The notes: generated by a model not told the origin, from the letters alone. Shown: positions 1 through 8,811, counted from the stretch's first letter. The stretch is 36,117 nucleotides of DNA from Methanobacteriota archaeon (GCA_029553285.1 JAKPCO010000097.1:1-36117), one strand, 5' to 3'. A program made the numbers and translations.

Positions 1-853
1 CATGGGAAAGGATGTCGAGCGCGGCGTTGATCCGATGGAGTGCGTCGCAATGGGCGCGGCCATACAGGCAGGAGTGCTCGCGGGCGAGGTCAAGGATATC
101 CTCCTCCTGGATGTCACGCCGCTCTCGCTGGGCGTTGAAACGCTCGGCGGTATCATGACAAAACTGATTGAGAGGAACACAACGATCCCGACGAGAAAGA
201 GCCAGATATTCACGACCGCAGCGGACAATCAGACGAGCGTCGAGATACATGTGCTCCAGGGCGAGAGGCCGCTCGCAAAGGACAACATCTCCCTGGGGAG
301 GTTCACACTCGTGGGCATACCCCCAGCGCCCCGAGGAATTCCGCAGATAGAGGTCACATTTGATATCGATGCGAACGGCATACTTCACGTCTCAGCGAAG
401 GATCTTGCTACGAAGAAGGAGCAGCGGATCACTATCACAGCGCCCCACAGGCTCTCGAAGGAGGAGATCGAGCAGAAGGTGAAGGAAGCGGAGAGGTACG
501 CGCAGGAGGATGCGAGGCGCAGGGAGGAGATCGAGACCAGGAACCAGGCTGACAACCTGATATACACGACTGAGAAGATGTTGAAGGAAGCCGGAGATGT
601 GGCGACGTCCGAGCAGAGGGAGAGGATCGAGAAGGCGATATCCGAGCTCAGAGATGCCCTCTCGGGAAAGGACATCCAGGAGATCAAGAGCAGGATGGAG
701 AAGCTCCAGAATGCGGTCTATGAGCTCTCTGCAGCGATGTATCAGAGGGCTGCACAGAGCCAGAGCGGGTCTGCCTCGAGCTCGTCTGGCTCCACGTCCA
801 GCGGCAAGACGGTTGAAGCTGACTACGAGGTCGTGAACGACGAGAAGCGCTGA
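1..853 (+). CDS. dnaK: Chaperone protein DnaK (Hsp70), C-terminal part, cut by window edge
   Basis: This is the C-terminal 283 residues of Hsp70; the ATPase domain mostly lies upstream of the window. The visible part begins near the end of the nucleotide-binding domain with [17 protein letters not shown]. It continues through the linker ([13 protein letters not shown]) into the substrate-binding beta domain ([35 protein letters not shown]) and then the helical lid. The tail is Ser/Gly-rich and ends in a DnaK-like EVVNDEK segment. DnaK uses ATP to bind and release unfolded protein in the cytoplasm. dnaJ follows after 14 bases, so the two are surely co-transcribed. Archaeal dnaK/dnaJ sets are generally regarded as acquired from bacteria. 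Identity is certain; the true start lies outside the window. Confidence 0.97.
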   Translation, partial: MGKDVERGVDPMECVAMGAAIQAGVLAGEVKDILLLDVTPLSLGVETLGGIMTKLIERNTTIPTRKSQIFTTAADNQTSVEIHVLQGERPLAKDNISLGRFTLVGIPPAPRGIPQIEVTFDIDANGILHVSAKDLATKKEQRITITAPHRLSKEEIEQKVKEAERYAQEDARRREEIETRNQADNLIYTTEKMLKEAGDVATSEQRERIEKAISELRDALSGKDIQEIKSRMEKLQNAVYELSAAMYQRAAQSQSGSASSSSGSTSSGKTVEADYEVVNDEKR

Positions 854-867
854 GAGAGGCGGTCGGG

Positions 868-2028
868 GTGGCGGAGAAGAGGGATTATTACGAGATCCTC
901 GGCGTCGACAGGAACGCCACGGAGAAGGAGATCAAGAGCGCATACCGTAAGTTGGCGATGAAGTACCATCCCGATCGCTCCGACGCCCCTGATGCAGAGG
1001 AGAGGTTCAAGGAGATCTCCGAGGCGTACGCTGTACTCTCGGATCCTGAGAAGCGCAGGCAGTACGATCAGTTCGGGCATGCAGGCATCGGCCAGTACTC
1101 CCAGGAGGATCTCTTCAGATCCGTCGACTTCGAGGATCTGCTCAGAGGGTTCGGGTTCGGCACCGACAGCATCTTTGACATGTTCTTCGGCAGGGGCCGC
1201 CGCGGGCCCGTGAGGGGAAGGGATCTCAGATATGACCTGGAGATAACGCTTGAGCAGGCGGCCTCAGGCCTGGAGACCACAATCGAGGTGCCCAGGACAG
1301 AGGTCTGCAGGACCTGCTCAGGCACGGGCGCAAAGCCCGGGACATCGCCTGTGAGGTGCCAGAGCTGCCATGGCACAGGACAGATAACGAGGTCACAGGT
1401 GACGCCGTTCGGTCAGATAGTGACATCGACCACCTGCTCAAAGTGCGGTGGAAGTGGTCAGGTTATACAGACGCCCTGCGACGACTGCGACGGCACCGGC
1501 AGGGTGAGGCGGTACAGGAAGATTAATGTCAGGATCCCTCCTGGTGTGGACACAGGCCACCATCTCAAGCTGAGAGGCCAGGGCGAGGCTCCGCCGTTCT
1601 CTCCTGGGGCACAGGCCGAGCCCGGGGATCTGTACATATTCATCAACGTCAGGCCGCACCCGCTCTTCTTCAGGGATGGCGAGAACCTGATTCACGAGAT
1701 GAACATCAGCATGACGCAGGCTGCGCTCGGCACGGAGCTTGATGTTCCCACGCTTGATGGAAGGGCGCGCCTGAAGATCCCTCCTGGAACGCAGAGCGGA
1801 TCGCTTTTCAGGATCAAGGGGAAGGGCATGCCAAGGCTCCATGGCGCGGGCACAGGTGATCTTCTGGTACGAACGAACGTGAGGATCCCCACATCGCTGA
1901 CGCCCAGGCAGAGGCAGCTCCTCGAGGAGCTTGCAAGGGAGTTCGGAGAGACTGAGACGAGAAGGCATCAGGGAAAAACTGGTTTTTTCGAGAAGATAGT
2001 CGATGAGGTCAAGGGCGCTGTGCGGTAA
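868..2028 (+). CDS. dnaJ: Chaperone protein DnaJ (Hsp40)
   Basis: DnaJ is the 386-residue co-chaperone that delivers substrates to DnaK and stimulates its ATPase. The J domain is at residues 1-70 with the essential HPD at 34-36. A Gly/Phe-rich stretch follows at about 70-115. The zinc-finger region has four CXXCXGXG repeats (Cys pairs 147/150, 164/167, 190/193 and 204/207), and the rest is the C-terminal peptide-binding domain. All domains of a type I DnaJ are present at normal length. The start is GTG at 868, preceded by GAGAGGCGG. It lies 14 bases after the dnaK stop, so the pair forms one transcription unit. Confidence 0.97.
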   Translation: MAEKRDYYEILGVDRNATEKEIKSAYRKLAMKYHPDRSDAPDAEERFKEISEAYAVLSDPEKRRQYDQFGHAGIGQYSQEDLFRSVDFEDLLRGFGFGTDSIFDMFFGRGRRGPVRGRDLRYDLEITLEQAASGLETTIEVPRTEVCRTCSGTGAKPGTSPVRCQSCHGTGQITRSQVTPFGQIVTSTTCSKCGGSGQVIQTPCDDCDGTGRVRRYRKINVRIPPGVDTGHHLKLRGQGEAPPFSPGAQAEPGDLYIFINVRPHPLFFRDGENLIHEMNISMTQAALGTELDVPTLDGRARLKIPPGTQSGSLFRIKGKGMPRLHGAGTGDLLVRTNVRIPTSLTPRQRQLLEELAREFGETETRRHQGKTGFFEKIVDEVKGAVR

Positions 2029-2183
2029 GTGAGGTATGCGCAGACGTTTTTCAGGAGAGACAGGATCCAGTGCTCTATTTTCTGAAGAATAATTCCGCCA
2101 TTGCTTCAGGATGGCATTGCCCCTCGCAGCTGACATGCTGCAGCTCCTAGCTCAGAGTGCACAGATCCCTAGGCATACCGTCA

Positions 2184-2196
2184 ATTTTATAAATAA
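2184..2196 (+). promoter_or_regulatory. Likely TATA box for the Cas4-like pair
   Basis: The AT-rich block ATTTTATAAATAA is centred about 26 bases upstream of the GTG/ATG pair at 2215/2218. That spacing is what an archaeal promoter needs for a nearly leaderless transcript. It is the only TATA-like block in the dnaJ-nuclease gap, which otherwise holds nothing I recognise. Confidence 0.5.
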
Positions 2197-2217
2197 ACAG
2201 TACAACCCCAGCTGGTG

Positions 2218-2481
2218 ATGTTCCGCCGGAAGATGGAGTGGATATCGGCATCCGAGGTTGCGGAGTACGCATACTGTCCTGTGGCCTGGTACCAGGGCAG
2301 GATGGGGATGCGGCCTGCCGGGCACATGCGCCGGGAGATGCGGGATGGGAGGGAGATGCACAGAGCAGCAGGTGCGTCCCTGTCGAGATCCCATCAGCTG
2401 GAAAGATTCTCGGGCATCCTGCGGATCGCGGGAGGGCTTATGATGCTTTTATCAGTTATTGGATGGTTTGTTCATGAATGA
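2218..2481 (+). CDS. Cas4-like nuclease, N-terminal half (first cysteine and membrane segment)
   Basis: This short ORF of 87 aa looks like the front end of a Cas4/DUF83 (PD-(D/E)XK, RecB-like) nuclease. Its opening, ISASEVAEYAYCPVAWYQGRM, resembles the Cas4 N-terminus and holds the first iron-sulfur ligand, Cys20. RDGREMHRA matches the conserved G-x-x-x-H region. It ends in a hydrophobic helix (about 66-84) just before the stop. The catalytic Asp, Glu and Lys and the last three cysteines are not here; they are in the next ORF in another frame, with ATGAATGA shared between the two. The pair may be a natural split gene with coupled translation, a frameshifted gene, or a sequencing error. GTG at 2215 is an alternative start. 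No CRISPR array or other cas gene is nearby, so this is a stand-alone Cas4-like protein. Confidence 0.7.
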   Translation: MFRRKMEWISASEVAEYAYCPVAWYQGRMGMRPAGHMRREMRDGREMHRAAGASLSRSHQLERFSGILRIAGGLMMLLSVIGWFVHE

Positions 2482-2992
2482 GATTGCGCCGCTACTCTTC
2501 GCTCTGGGCACGGCATCTCTGCTCCTGTCCATCAAGATATCCTCGGCTGCGAGATCCCTCCGGCTGAGATACGGTTTGCCGGATGGAGATGCCCTCTACT
2601 CAGATCTGTCCGGATCTGGAAGGGTCCTGCGCTCTGAGCGCTACCATCTCTCAGGAAAGCCGGATTCCATAATCAAAGAGGGCAGGCATCTGATACCCGT
2701 CGAGGTCAAGAGCAGCCTGGCAGAAAAGCCGTACAGGAGCCACCAACTCCAGCTCGCAGCCTACGGCCTGATCATGGAGGAGCTCTACAGAACAGATGTT
2801 CCATACGGGTATATCGTCTACAGGAACAGGCGCTACAGAATAGAGCTCAATGACGATCTCAGGGATGAGGTTCTGAGTGCACTGGATGAGATGAGGCGCG
2901 CGCTGAGAAGAGGGCATGCTCAGAGGAATCACAGCCAGAAGGCGAGATGCTCGAGGTGCTCCTTCCGGAGGGGGTGCAAACAGGCGCTTTGA
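2474..2992 (+). CDS. Cas4-like nuclease, C-terminal half (catalytic core and three cysteines)
   Basis: This 172-aa ORF carries the rest of the Cas4-like nuclease. It opens with a hydrophobic segment (about 4-20) that would pair with the last helix of the upstream ORF to form a membrane hairpin. The nuclease core follows: GKPD with catalytic Asp64, then the EVK motif (Glu77, Lys79) and QLQLAAY with the motif IV Gln at about 91-93. The C-terminus has the three-cysteine cluster Cys159, Cys162 and Cys168, which together with Cys20 of the upstream ORF would make the four ligands of a [4Fe-4S] cluster. ATG 2474 overlaps the upstream stop by 8 bases; an earlier in-frame ATG lies at 2459. Neither half alone has the full active site plus cluster. 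The family is known for ssDNA exonuclease activity, but the role of stand-alone membrane forms is not known to me. Confidence 0.72.
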   Translation: MNEIAPLLFALGTASLLLSIKISSAARSLRLRYGLPDGDALYSDLSGSGRVLRSERYHLSGKPDSIIKEGRHLIPVEVKSSLAEKPYRSHQLQLAAYGLIMEELYRTDVPYGYIVYRNRRYRIELNDDLRDEVLSALDEMRRALRRGHAQRNHSQKARCSRCSFRRGCKQAL

Positions 2993-3039
2993 CGTTTTGA
3001 TACGATGACCTCGGAGGCGTCTGTCGTGAGGACCGGAGC

Positions 3040-3081
3040 AACTGGCTTGCTGACATCCAAGTTGCTAAGCACATAAGAGCG
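3040..3081 (+). repeat. Right-end fragment of the CGCTCTTAT element family (copy A)
   Basis: The stretch ending in AAGTTGCTAAGCACATAAGAGCG matches the right terminus of the dispersed element found at 10390, 10654, 33224 and 35881. No convincing left terminus lies upstream, and the flank after 3081 (TAGCCGAC) is not repeated. This is therefore a truncated or decayed copy between the convergent Cas4-like and nadE genes. Confidence 0.7.
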
Positions 3082-3130
3082 TAGCCGACTTTCTGTACCC
3101 GACGGTTCGCGACAGCTCGGAAATCCGTGC

Positions 3131-4750
3131 TCACGTCCTGTATGCTATCGGCATCCTCCACCCGCTCCCGAAGGCGCGGTCTGTTACCTTGATCCCTGGA
3201 GGCGCCTGCTTCCGCTTGAACTCCGCGGTTTTCACCATCCTGAGCACGTCTCTCACGAGATCAGGATCGAAGCCGGCGCTCACGATCTCCTCCTCAGACT
3301 GGCGCTGCTCTATGTGCCTGTGCAGGATCTCGTCCAGGATCTCGTATGGCGGCAGGGTGTCCTGATCTCTCTGGCCGGGCCTGAGCTCAGCAGACGGCGC
3401 CCTCTCGAGAACCCTCTGAGGGATGACAGCTCTCCTCATGTTGATCCATCTCGCTATCCTGTAGACCATGGTCTTGGGGACGTCTGAGAGCACGGCAAAA
3501 CCTCCTGACATGTCCCCGTAGATCGTGCAGTATCCGACTGCGAGCTCTGATTTGTTCCCTGTCGAGAGCACGATGTGCCCGAACTTGTTCGAGAGCGCCA
3601 TGAGTATGTTCCCGCGTATCCTCGCCTGGATGTTCTCCTCAGTCACATTCCTCTCCAGACCACTGAAAACCGGCTCCAGGGTGCGCTCGTATGCTGCCAT
3701 TATCTCATTTATCGGTATCGTGAGAGTTTTGATGTCAAGGTTCCTCGCAAGCTCCAGGGCATCCTCCATGCTCTCCCTGCTGGTGTATGGAGATGGCATT
3801 AAAACGCCGGTCACATTCTCGTGTCCAAGAGCCTCAGCAGCAACCGCAGCCGTGAGGGATGAGTCGATGCCGCCGGATAGCCCGATCACAGCGGATCTGA
3901 ACCCGCATTTGCGAACGTAATCCCTGGTGCCGAGCACAAGCGCTCTCCATATCTCCGGCTCCGGAGAGAAATCGTCTCTGGAGACATATCCGCTGCAGGA
4001 ATCGATGTCCACCAGGAGCACATCCTCCTCAAACGCCGCTGCCCTTGCGATGAGCTCTCCTGACGGGGAGAAGGCGCAGCTCCTGCCGTCGAAGACCAGG
4101 TCGTCATTGCCCCCGACCTGGTTCACGTATATAAGTGGCACACCATACTTTCGGGCGATGCTGCTTAGCATCATCTCTCTTTTGAGATGCTTTCCCGCAG
4201 TGAAAGGCGATGCTGACATGTTTATGAAACAGTCAGCGCCACGGAGATCCTCCAGCGGATCCCTGTGGTACCGTCTGCGCCTGAAGACATCCTTGTCATT
4301 CCAGATGTCCTCGCATATGGAGATTCCAAATGTTCTCCCCTTTAAGTTCAGCATCTGAGGTCCTGATGCAGGCTCGAAGTATCTGTCCTCGTCGAAGACA
4401 TCGTATGTTGGGAGCAGAGTCTTGCGGAAGATCTGTCTCACAGATCCATCTGCTAGAAGAGCTGCGGAGTTGAACAGCGGCCTCCCGGTATCAGATCTGT
4501 TCGGCTCCGGTATCCCGACTAGCACGGGCGGAGAATCTTTGAGATCGAGCGCGAGTCTCTTGAGAATGTCCCATGCTTTTTTCACGAATCCAGGCATCAG
4601 AAGAAGATCGCGCGGAGGGTATCCCATAAGAGCCATCTCGGGGGTTACCGCCAGGTCTGCATCAAGCAACTCCACCGCTTTTCTGATAAGAGACGCATTG
4701 CCCTCAAGGTCCCCGACGGTTGTATTGATCTGGAGAAGAGCAACTCTCAT
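3131..4750 (-). CDS. nadE: Glutamine-dependent NAD+ synthetase (NadE)
   Basis: NadE catalyses the last step of NAD+ synthesis: deamido-NAD+ plus ATP plus an amide nitrogen gives NAD+. This 539-aa protein has an N-terminal nitrilase-fold glutaminase domain (about 1-255) with the triad Glu38, Lys110 (FRKTLLPTYDVFDE) and Cys146 (ISICEDIWND). A C-terminal synthetase domain follows with the PP-loop SGGIDSS at 292-298. The two-domain form can use glutamine directly. I chose ATG 4750 (MRVALLQIN) rather than the longer frame from 4795: the family starts this way, and a TATA box sits 22-31 bases upstream, consistent with a leaderless transcript. It is transcribed divergently from the SAM synthetase gene. 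Confidence 0.95.
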   Translation of the reverse strand: MRVALLQINTTVGDLEGNASLIRKAVELLDADLAVTPEMALMGYPPRDLLLMPGFVKKAWDILKRLALDLKDSPPVLVGIPEPNRSDTGRPLFNSAALLADGSVRQIFRKTLLPTYDVFDEDRYFEPASGPQMLNLKGRTFGISICEDIWNDKDVFRRRRYHRDPLEDLRGADCFINMSASPFTAGKHLKREMMLSSIARKYGVPLIYVNQVGGNDDLVFDGRSCAFSPSGELIARAAAFEEDVLLVDIDSCSGYVSRDDFSPEPEIWRALVLGTRDYVRKCGFRSAVIGLSGGIDSSLTAAVAAEALGHENVTGVLMPSPYTSRESMEDALELARNLDIKTLTIPINEIMAAYERTLEPVFSGLERNVTEENIQARIRGNILMALSNKFGHIVLSTGNKSELAVGYCTIYGDMSGGFAVLSDVPKTMVYRIARWINMRRAVIPQRVLERAPSAELRPGQRDQDTLPPYEILDEILHRHIEQRQSEEEIVSAGFDPDLVRDVLRMVKTAEFKRKQAPPGIKVTDRAFGSGWRMPIAYRT

Positions 4751-4771
4751 CGTGCCTGCATATGCGCATGT

Positions 4772-4781
4772 CTTATATATA
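4772..4781 (-). promoter_or_regulatory. nadE: TATA box of nadE
   Basis: On the minus strand this reads TATATATAAG, a near-ideal archaeal TATA box. Its centre is about 26 bases upstream of the nadE start at 4750, which predicts transcription starting at or next to the start codon. Confidence 0.65.
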
Positions 4782-4873
4782 CCAATCTGGATCAAACGAG
4801 CTGCTCTACGTGGATAAAATTAGTTGGCATGTCATCCCTAAATGAGCCCCGGAGTTTCATTCCACTGACCAAA

Positions 4874-4882
4874 GTATTAATA
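4874..4882 (+). promoter_or_regulatory. Likely TATA box of the SAM synthetase operon
   Basis: GTATTAATA is the best TATA-like block ahead of the SAM synthetase gene. It predicts transcription from about 4904 and a short leader with the Shine-Dalgarno-like GAGGAT shortly before the start at 4930. Confidence 0.45.
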
Positions 4883-4929
4883 GGGAGCTGGTGGATCTGA
4901 GCTCGAAGATCTGAATCGAGGATGGGGTC

Positions 4930-6129
4930 ATGACCAGAAATATCAGGGTCGAGGAGCTAACCCAGAGGCCTGTTGAGAAGCAGAAGATAGAGGTCGTGGA
5001 GCGCAAGGGACTGGGGCATCCGGACAGCGTTGCAGATGGCATCGCAGAGGAGATCAGCAGAGCGCTTTGTAAAGAGTATATCGAGAGGTTCGGCAGGGTG
5101 CTTCACCACAACACCGACAAGATACAGATCGTGGCGGGGCGCTCCAGGCCCGCATTCGGCGGCGGGGAGGTCATCCAGCCCCAGTACATACTGCTCACAG
5201 GCAGGGCGACGCGGGTGTGCGGAGATGTTGAGGTGCCTGTGGACGCTATAGCGCTGAGAACAGCACGAAACCACCTCAAGAAAGCTCTGAGAAACCTCGA
5301 TCTGGATACACATGTCATCATCGACTGCAAGATCGGCACAGGCTCCGCGGATCTGTGTGATATATTCGACAGAGATGCCACCACTGTGCCGAGCGCGAAT
5401 GATACATCATATGGCGTGGGATACGCTCCGTTATCCGAGACCGAGAGGATAGTGTACAGCACAGAGCAGGAGCTCCTGTCGCTCAGGAGCAGGATACCCG
5501 CGATAGGTGAGGATATAAAGGTCATGGGTCTCAGGGATGACGATACGATCTATCTTACGATCGCATGCGCAATGGTCGACAGGTACATTGATGATCTGGA
5601 TCATTACGTGGAGACAAAGAAAGAGATCGTGGAGGAGATCTCCGCCAAGGCGCAGTCGATGACAAGGCGCAGGGTCAATGTGCAGATGAACGTGGGCGAT
5701 AACATTGCAACCGGCTCCGTGTACATCACTGTCACAGGTACCTCTGCGGAGATGGGAGATGACGGCGCTGTGGGAAGGGGCAACCGTGCAAACGGCCTGA
5801 TAACGCCGAACAGGCCGATGAGCCTGGAAGCCACCTCAGGTAAGAACCCGATCAACCACGTCGGCAAGATCTACAATCTCCTCTCAAACCTCATAGCAAA
5901 GGAGATCGCTGAGGAGGTGGAGGGTGTGGAGGAGGTTTATGTGAAGATACTCTCACAGATCGGCAAGCCAATAAGCCAGCCGCACATCGCCTCTGTGCAG
6001 CTCGTCCTGAAGGACGGTGCGAGTCTGAATTCGGCACAATCGAGGTCGCAGGAGATAACCGACAGGTGGCTCGAGGACATCCCCAGGGTGCAGCAGATGA
6101 TCTTCCGCGGGGAGCTCCAGACATACTGA
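4930..6129 (+). CDS. mat: S-adenosylmethionine synthetase, archaeal type
   Basis: This enzyme makes S-adenosylmethionine from methionine and ATP; SAM supplies methyl groups for RNA, cofactor and protein modification. The 399-aa length and the sequence ([20 protein letters not shown] near the start, [47 protein letters not shown]) are those of the archaeal MAT family, which is distant from bacterial MetK. ATG 4930 is preceded by GAGGAT. It is the first gene of a tight run with the secreted protein at 6139 (9-base gap), DUF424 and NMD3, so these are probably one operon. Confidence 0.96.
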   Translation: MTRNIRVEELTQRPVEKQKIEVVERKGLGHPDSVADGIAEEISRALCKEYIERFGRVLHHNTDKIQIVAGRSRPAFGGGEVIQPQYILLTGRATRVCGDVEVPVDAIALRTARNHLKKALRNLDLDTHVIIDCKIGTGSADLCDIFDRDATTVPSANDTSYGVGYAPLSETERIVYSTEQELLSLRSRIPAIGEDIKVMGLRDDDTIYLTIACAMVDRYIDDLDHYVETKKEIVEEISAKAQSMTRRRVNVQMNVGDNIATGSVYITVTGTSAEMGDDGAVGRGNRANGLITPNRPMSLEATSGKNPINHVGKIYNLLSNLIAKEIAEEVEGVEEVYVKILSQIGKPISQPHIASVQLVLKDGASLNSAQSRSQEITDRWLEDIPRVQQMIFRGELQTY

Positions 6130-6138
6130 GGTGGAGTT

Positions 6139-7041
6139 ATGAGAGCGCTGGCTTTGGTTCTTCTTTTTGTCCTGATACCACAGATCTCATATGCAGCGGG
6201 CACACTGATCTGGAGGGGAGAGAGACCGGATGCTCTGATAAGCTCCGGCGATGATATCTATGCTGCAGTCTACAGATCAGGCAATGATACAACAGAGATC
6301 CTGAGGATGTCTCCTGATGGCATGGTTCTTGGCCGGTTTGAGGTCGAAGGGCGTGTCAGAGGGATGGCAATCAGCAATGGTGAGCTGCTGGTCTCACATT
6401 CAGACAGAATAACCGCAATCAGTAACGAAAGCGTTCGTGATCTGGCAGTGGGGCTGAGCAACCCTGGACCGGTAGCAGCTCTGGGGGATCAGCTCTTCGT
6501 CGCGGTCGATGGTGGGGTGCTTAGAACAGGCAGGCGTGGAGAGGATCTGACAGTAAACACGGGGAAGCATCTCTTTCTCGAGATATGGACAGTTGAGCAT
6601 GGCATCGCCAGGGCAGGACCGGGCCCACGCATCATGATCGATTTCCCCACGTACTCATTGGATGAAGGCATTCTCAGATCGATGATGCCCATCGATGGAA
6701 TGGAGGATGCGGATCTCATAGTCGGCACGGGCATATCGCTCTCGGGAGATCTCGGCGGGGGTGCAAGCAGCATGCTGAGCGCGGTGAAGGTGCCGTACAC
6801 AGCTGAGGTATCAACGATTGAGACGAACGAGACCGATCGGTTCGGTATTCTGGGCATCGAGGATGGATGTGTGCACATGGCCCACATGGGCGAGATCTTC
6901 CGGCTCTGCCCCGGCGAGTCCAGGAGCTTCACAAGAAACACATCCAGCCCGGGCGGATCTCTTGATATAGTGCTCACGACCAGGGTCATAAACCATGGCT
7001 TTGTTTACGTGGAGACGCCCGGTGAGCAGGAGGAGATATAA
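6139..7041 (+). CDS. Secreted protein of unknown function
   Basis: I do not recognise this 300-aa protein. It begins with a clear signal peptide (MRALALVLLFVLIPQISYAA), so the mature part should be outside the membrane. The rest is rich in short beta-strand-like segments separated by Gly/Asp turns (DDIYAAVYRSGND, GELLVSHSDRITAISNES, GDQLFVAVDGGVLRTG), a pattern typical of beta-propeller or WD-like folds, but I see no defining motif. It has a Cys pair near 251 and 263 and several N-glycosylation sequons. GAGGTGGAG overlaps the end of the SAM synthetase gene and serves as its ribosome site. Its place between SAM synthetase and translation genes does not suggest a function. Confidence 0.8.
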   Translation: MRALALVLLFVLIPQISYAAGTLIWRGERPDALISSGDDIYAAVYRSGNDTTEILRMSPDGMVLGRFEVEGRVRGMAISNGELLVSHSDRITAISNESVRDLAVGLSNPGPVAALGDQLFVAVDGGVLRTGRRGEDLTVNTGKHLFLEIWTVEHGIARAGPGPRIMIDFPTYSLDEGILRSMMPIDGMEDADLIVGTGISLSGDLGGGASSMLSAVKVPYTAEVSTIETNETDRFGILGIEDGCVHMAHMGEIFRLCPGESRSFTRNTSSPGGSLDIVLTTRVINHGFVYVETPGEQEEI

Positions 7042-7111
7042 ACCAGGCATGACACATGAAGGGATCGATGGAATGATGAGAAACGATAGGGCACCAGGCG
7101 ATTACGATGAG

Positions 7112-7408
7112 ATGTCGATGTGTCTCAGGACGTACACGATCGGCAGGGAGGTCCTGGTGGCTGTCTGCGACAGCGAGCTGCTCGGCCAGCGGTTCACCGA
7201 GAACGAGCTCCAGCTCGAGGTGAGCGCGAGCTTCTTCGGTCAGGAGCTGGCATCGGCGGCGATGCTCGAGAGGGCTCTCGAGGAGGCGACGATGGCGAAC
7301 TTCGTCGGCGAGAGAGCTGTCGCATGGGCGATAGCATTCGAGTACGTCGATCGCGAGAACGTTCTGCATATCGATGGGGTTCCGTGCGCCCAGATGGTGC
7401 GAATGTGA
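7112..7408 (+). CDS. DUF424 family protein
   Basis: The core (CLRTYTIGREVLVAVCDSELLGQRF, then EVSASFFG and a helical segment with the ATMANFVGERAV region) matches the small archaeal DUF424 family of about 95-100 residues, whose function is not established. I placed the start at ATG 7112 because the family begins almost directly with this strand. ATG 7049, 12 bases after a good GGAGGAGAT site, would add 21 unconserved residues and cannot be excluded. The stop overlaps the GTG start of NMD3 by four bases (GTGA), so the two are translationally coupled. That fits a translation or ribosome role, but this is inference from position. Confidence 0.82.
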   Translation: MSMCLRTYTIGREVLVAVCDSELLGQRFTENELQLEVSASFFGQELASAAMLERALEEATMANFVGERAVAWAIAFEYVDRENVLHIDGVPCAQMVRM

Positions 7409-8439
7409 GGAGCATATGTCCCAGATGCGGTGGGGCATCTGATGACGGGCTCTGCCTCTCCTGCATCATGGAGACGACAGAGTTCATGATCTGCCCGGAT
7501 CAGATCGAGATCGTCGTATGCCCGGTCTGCGGCTCGATCCTGGACAGGGGAAGGTGGAGGCAGTCTGACTCAGATCTGGATGAGCTGATAAGAAATGCTC
7601 TCTTCAAGAAGATCTCTGTACACCATGAGCTCGAGGATGTGGAGCTTGAGATCCTCCTGCATCCCAGGGGATCCACAAGGTTTGTGGCAGATGTCCATCT
7701 GAGCGGCATGTTCAGAGGCACCATCGTGCATGCGGACTGTCAGGTCAGGGTAAGGGTATCCAGACGCACATGCGACAGGTGCAGCAGGATCTCCGGCAGA
7801 TACTTTGAGGGCATAGTCCAGGTGAGGAGAAGGGAGAGGCCGCCGGAAGAGAGCGATCTCTCAGAGGCCAGGGAGATCGCCCAGAGCCTTGCGGCGGCTG
7901 GATATAAGAAGGGCGACCGGCTCGCATTCATCCAGGATATTAAGGACGTCAGGGGAGGCATAGACATCATTGTGGGCTCCACACAGCTTGGAAGGCATAT
8001 TGCAAAAACCATCGCTCAGAGGTTCGGCGGCAGGGTCCAGGAATCTGTGAAGCTTGTGGGGTGCAGGGACGGAAAGGATATCTTCAGAACAACCATGCTT
8101 GTGCGCCTTCCAAGGCTCAGGAAAGGCGATGTGATATACTCAAAGGGCGCGGTGATGGAGGTGGTGGGGTTTGAGGGGAGAAGGACGGCTGTTGTCTCGC
8201 TGGACAAAGGCGAGCGGTTCTTCATATCTGAGGATGAGGCTGATGCTGCGGAGATCATAGGAGACAGCTCGAAGGCCAGGAAGAGCGTGGTGATCTCAGT
8301 TGACGAGAGCGTGGTGGAGGTTCTGGATCCGGAGAGCTACCGGACCGTGCTCGCGATTCGCCCGGCTGGAATGAAGCTCGAGTCAGGGGCAGAGGTGAAA
8401 GTATTGCATACAGACAGGGGTCTGTTTTTATTGTATTAA
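7405..8439 (+). CDS. NMD3 family protein (ribosome large-subunit factor)
   Basis: This 344-aa protein is the archaeal counterpart of eukaryotic NMD3, the 60S export adaptor. In archaea, which have no nucleus, a role in large-subunit maturation or subunit dissociation is presumed. The N-terminus has zinc-ribbon cysteines (CPRC at 5-8, CLSC at 17-20, CPVC at 39-42), followed by a further CDRC pair near residue 125. Next comes an OB/SH3-like region (RKGDVIYSKGAVMEVVGFEG) near the C-terminus. The start is GTG 7405, sharing GTGA with the DUF424 stop; the long in-frame extension back to 7120 is antisense-like read-through of the DUF424 gene and should be ignored. Confidence 0.88.
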   Translation: MRSICPRCGGASDDGLCLSCIMETTEFMICPDQIEIVVCPVCGSILDRGRWRQSDSDLDELIRNALFKKISVHHELEDVELEILLHPRGSTRFVADVHLSGMFRGTIVHADCQVRVRVSRRTCDRCSRISGRYFEGIVQVRRRERPPEESDLSEAREIAQSLAAAGYKKGDRLAFIQDIKDVRGGIDIIVGSTQLGRHIAKTIAQRFGGRVQESVKLVGCRDGKDIFRTTMLVRLPRLRKGDVIYSKGAVMEVVGFEGRRTAVVSLDKGERFFISEDEADAAEIIGDSSKARKSVVISVDESVVEVLDPESYRTVLAIRPAGMKLESGAEVKVLHTDRGLFLLY

Positions 8440-8811
8440 TATTATAAATTGCATGCCGATCCGGTGGTACCAAAAAGTTATTAAACTAGTTTTGCCCCTT
8501 ACTTTTTGATAGATGCTCGCGTGGGAGCTATTGTAAGAGCATTGTATCTCACATGAGAGCTCGGTAGGACCACAGTGGGCAGTTATCACATAATCCATAA
8601 AGCTGATACATGAGCATGGGAATAGTTGGATAAATGCACGTTCATGATCATTACAGCTCGATAGGAAGGGCACTGAAGGGTATTTTGGCTGAAGGACTGT
8701 GCAGGATGGAGCAGTTGGGTGACGCCGATACAGTGTGGGTAGGTCTCCCTGTCGGGCGGTGAAGGTCTGCGTGACTTTTATCTGACTATTTTAAAATTTG
8801 GGGTGTCTTAT
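8440..8811 (+). other. Intergenic region before dnaG, with nested inverted repeat
   Basis: No convincing gene is visible in these 370 bases. At 8471-8508 the arms CAAAAAGT and ACTTTTTG form an 8-bp inverted repeat around a 10-bp palindrome, AAACTAGTTT (8483-8492). It lies about 30 bases after the NMD3 stop and may act in termination. Farther on, 8690-8775 is GC-richer than its surroundings and could fold, but I cannot assign it to any RNA family. A TATA-like block TATTTTAAAA is at 8787-8796. Confidence 0.4.

Noticed and set aside
1438-2136. 232-residue minus-strand frame across dnaJ
   Set aside because: It is antisense to dnaJ, resembles no protein, and is explained by the third-position G/C bias of the real gene.
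2218-2992. CRISPR-associated cas4 as part of a CRISPR system
   Set aside because: No CRISPR array, leader or other cas gene is present, and the membrane hairpin is atypical for CRISPR Cas4. I keep only Cas4-like.
4751-4795. Longer NadE start
   Set aside because: The extra 15 residues would be encoded across the TATA box and predicted transcription start.
7120-7404. N-terminal extension of the NMD3 frame
   Set aside because: This part overlaps DUF424 in another frame, is Arg/Gly-rich and has no conserved motif. The GTG at 7405 is preceded by normal coupling and followed directly by the first zinc-ribbon cysteines.
8690-8775. Possible SRP RNA or RNase P RNA
   Set aside because: I looked for the conserved blocks of both RNAs and found none. 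The stretch is left as unassigned.
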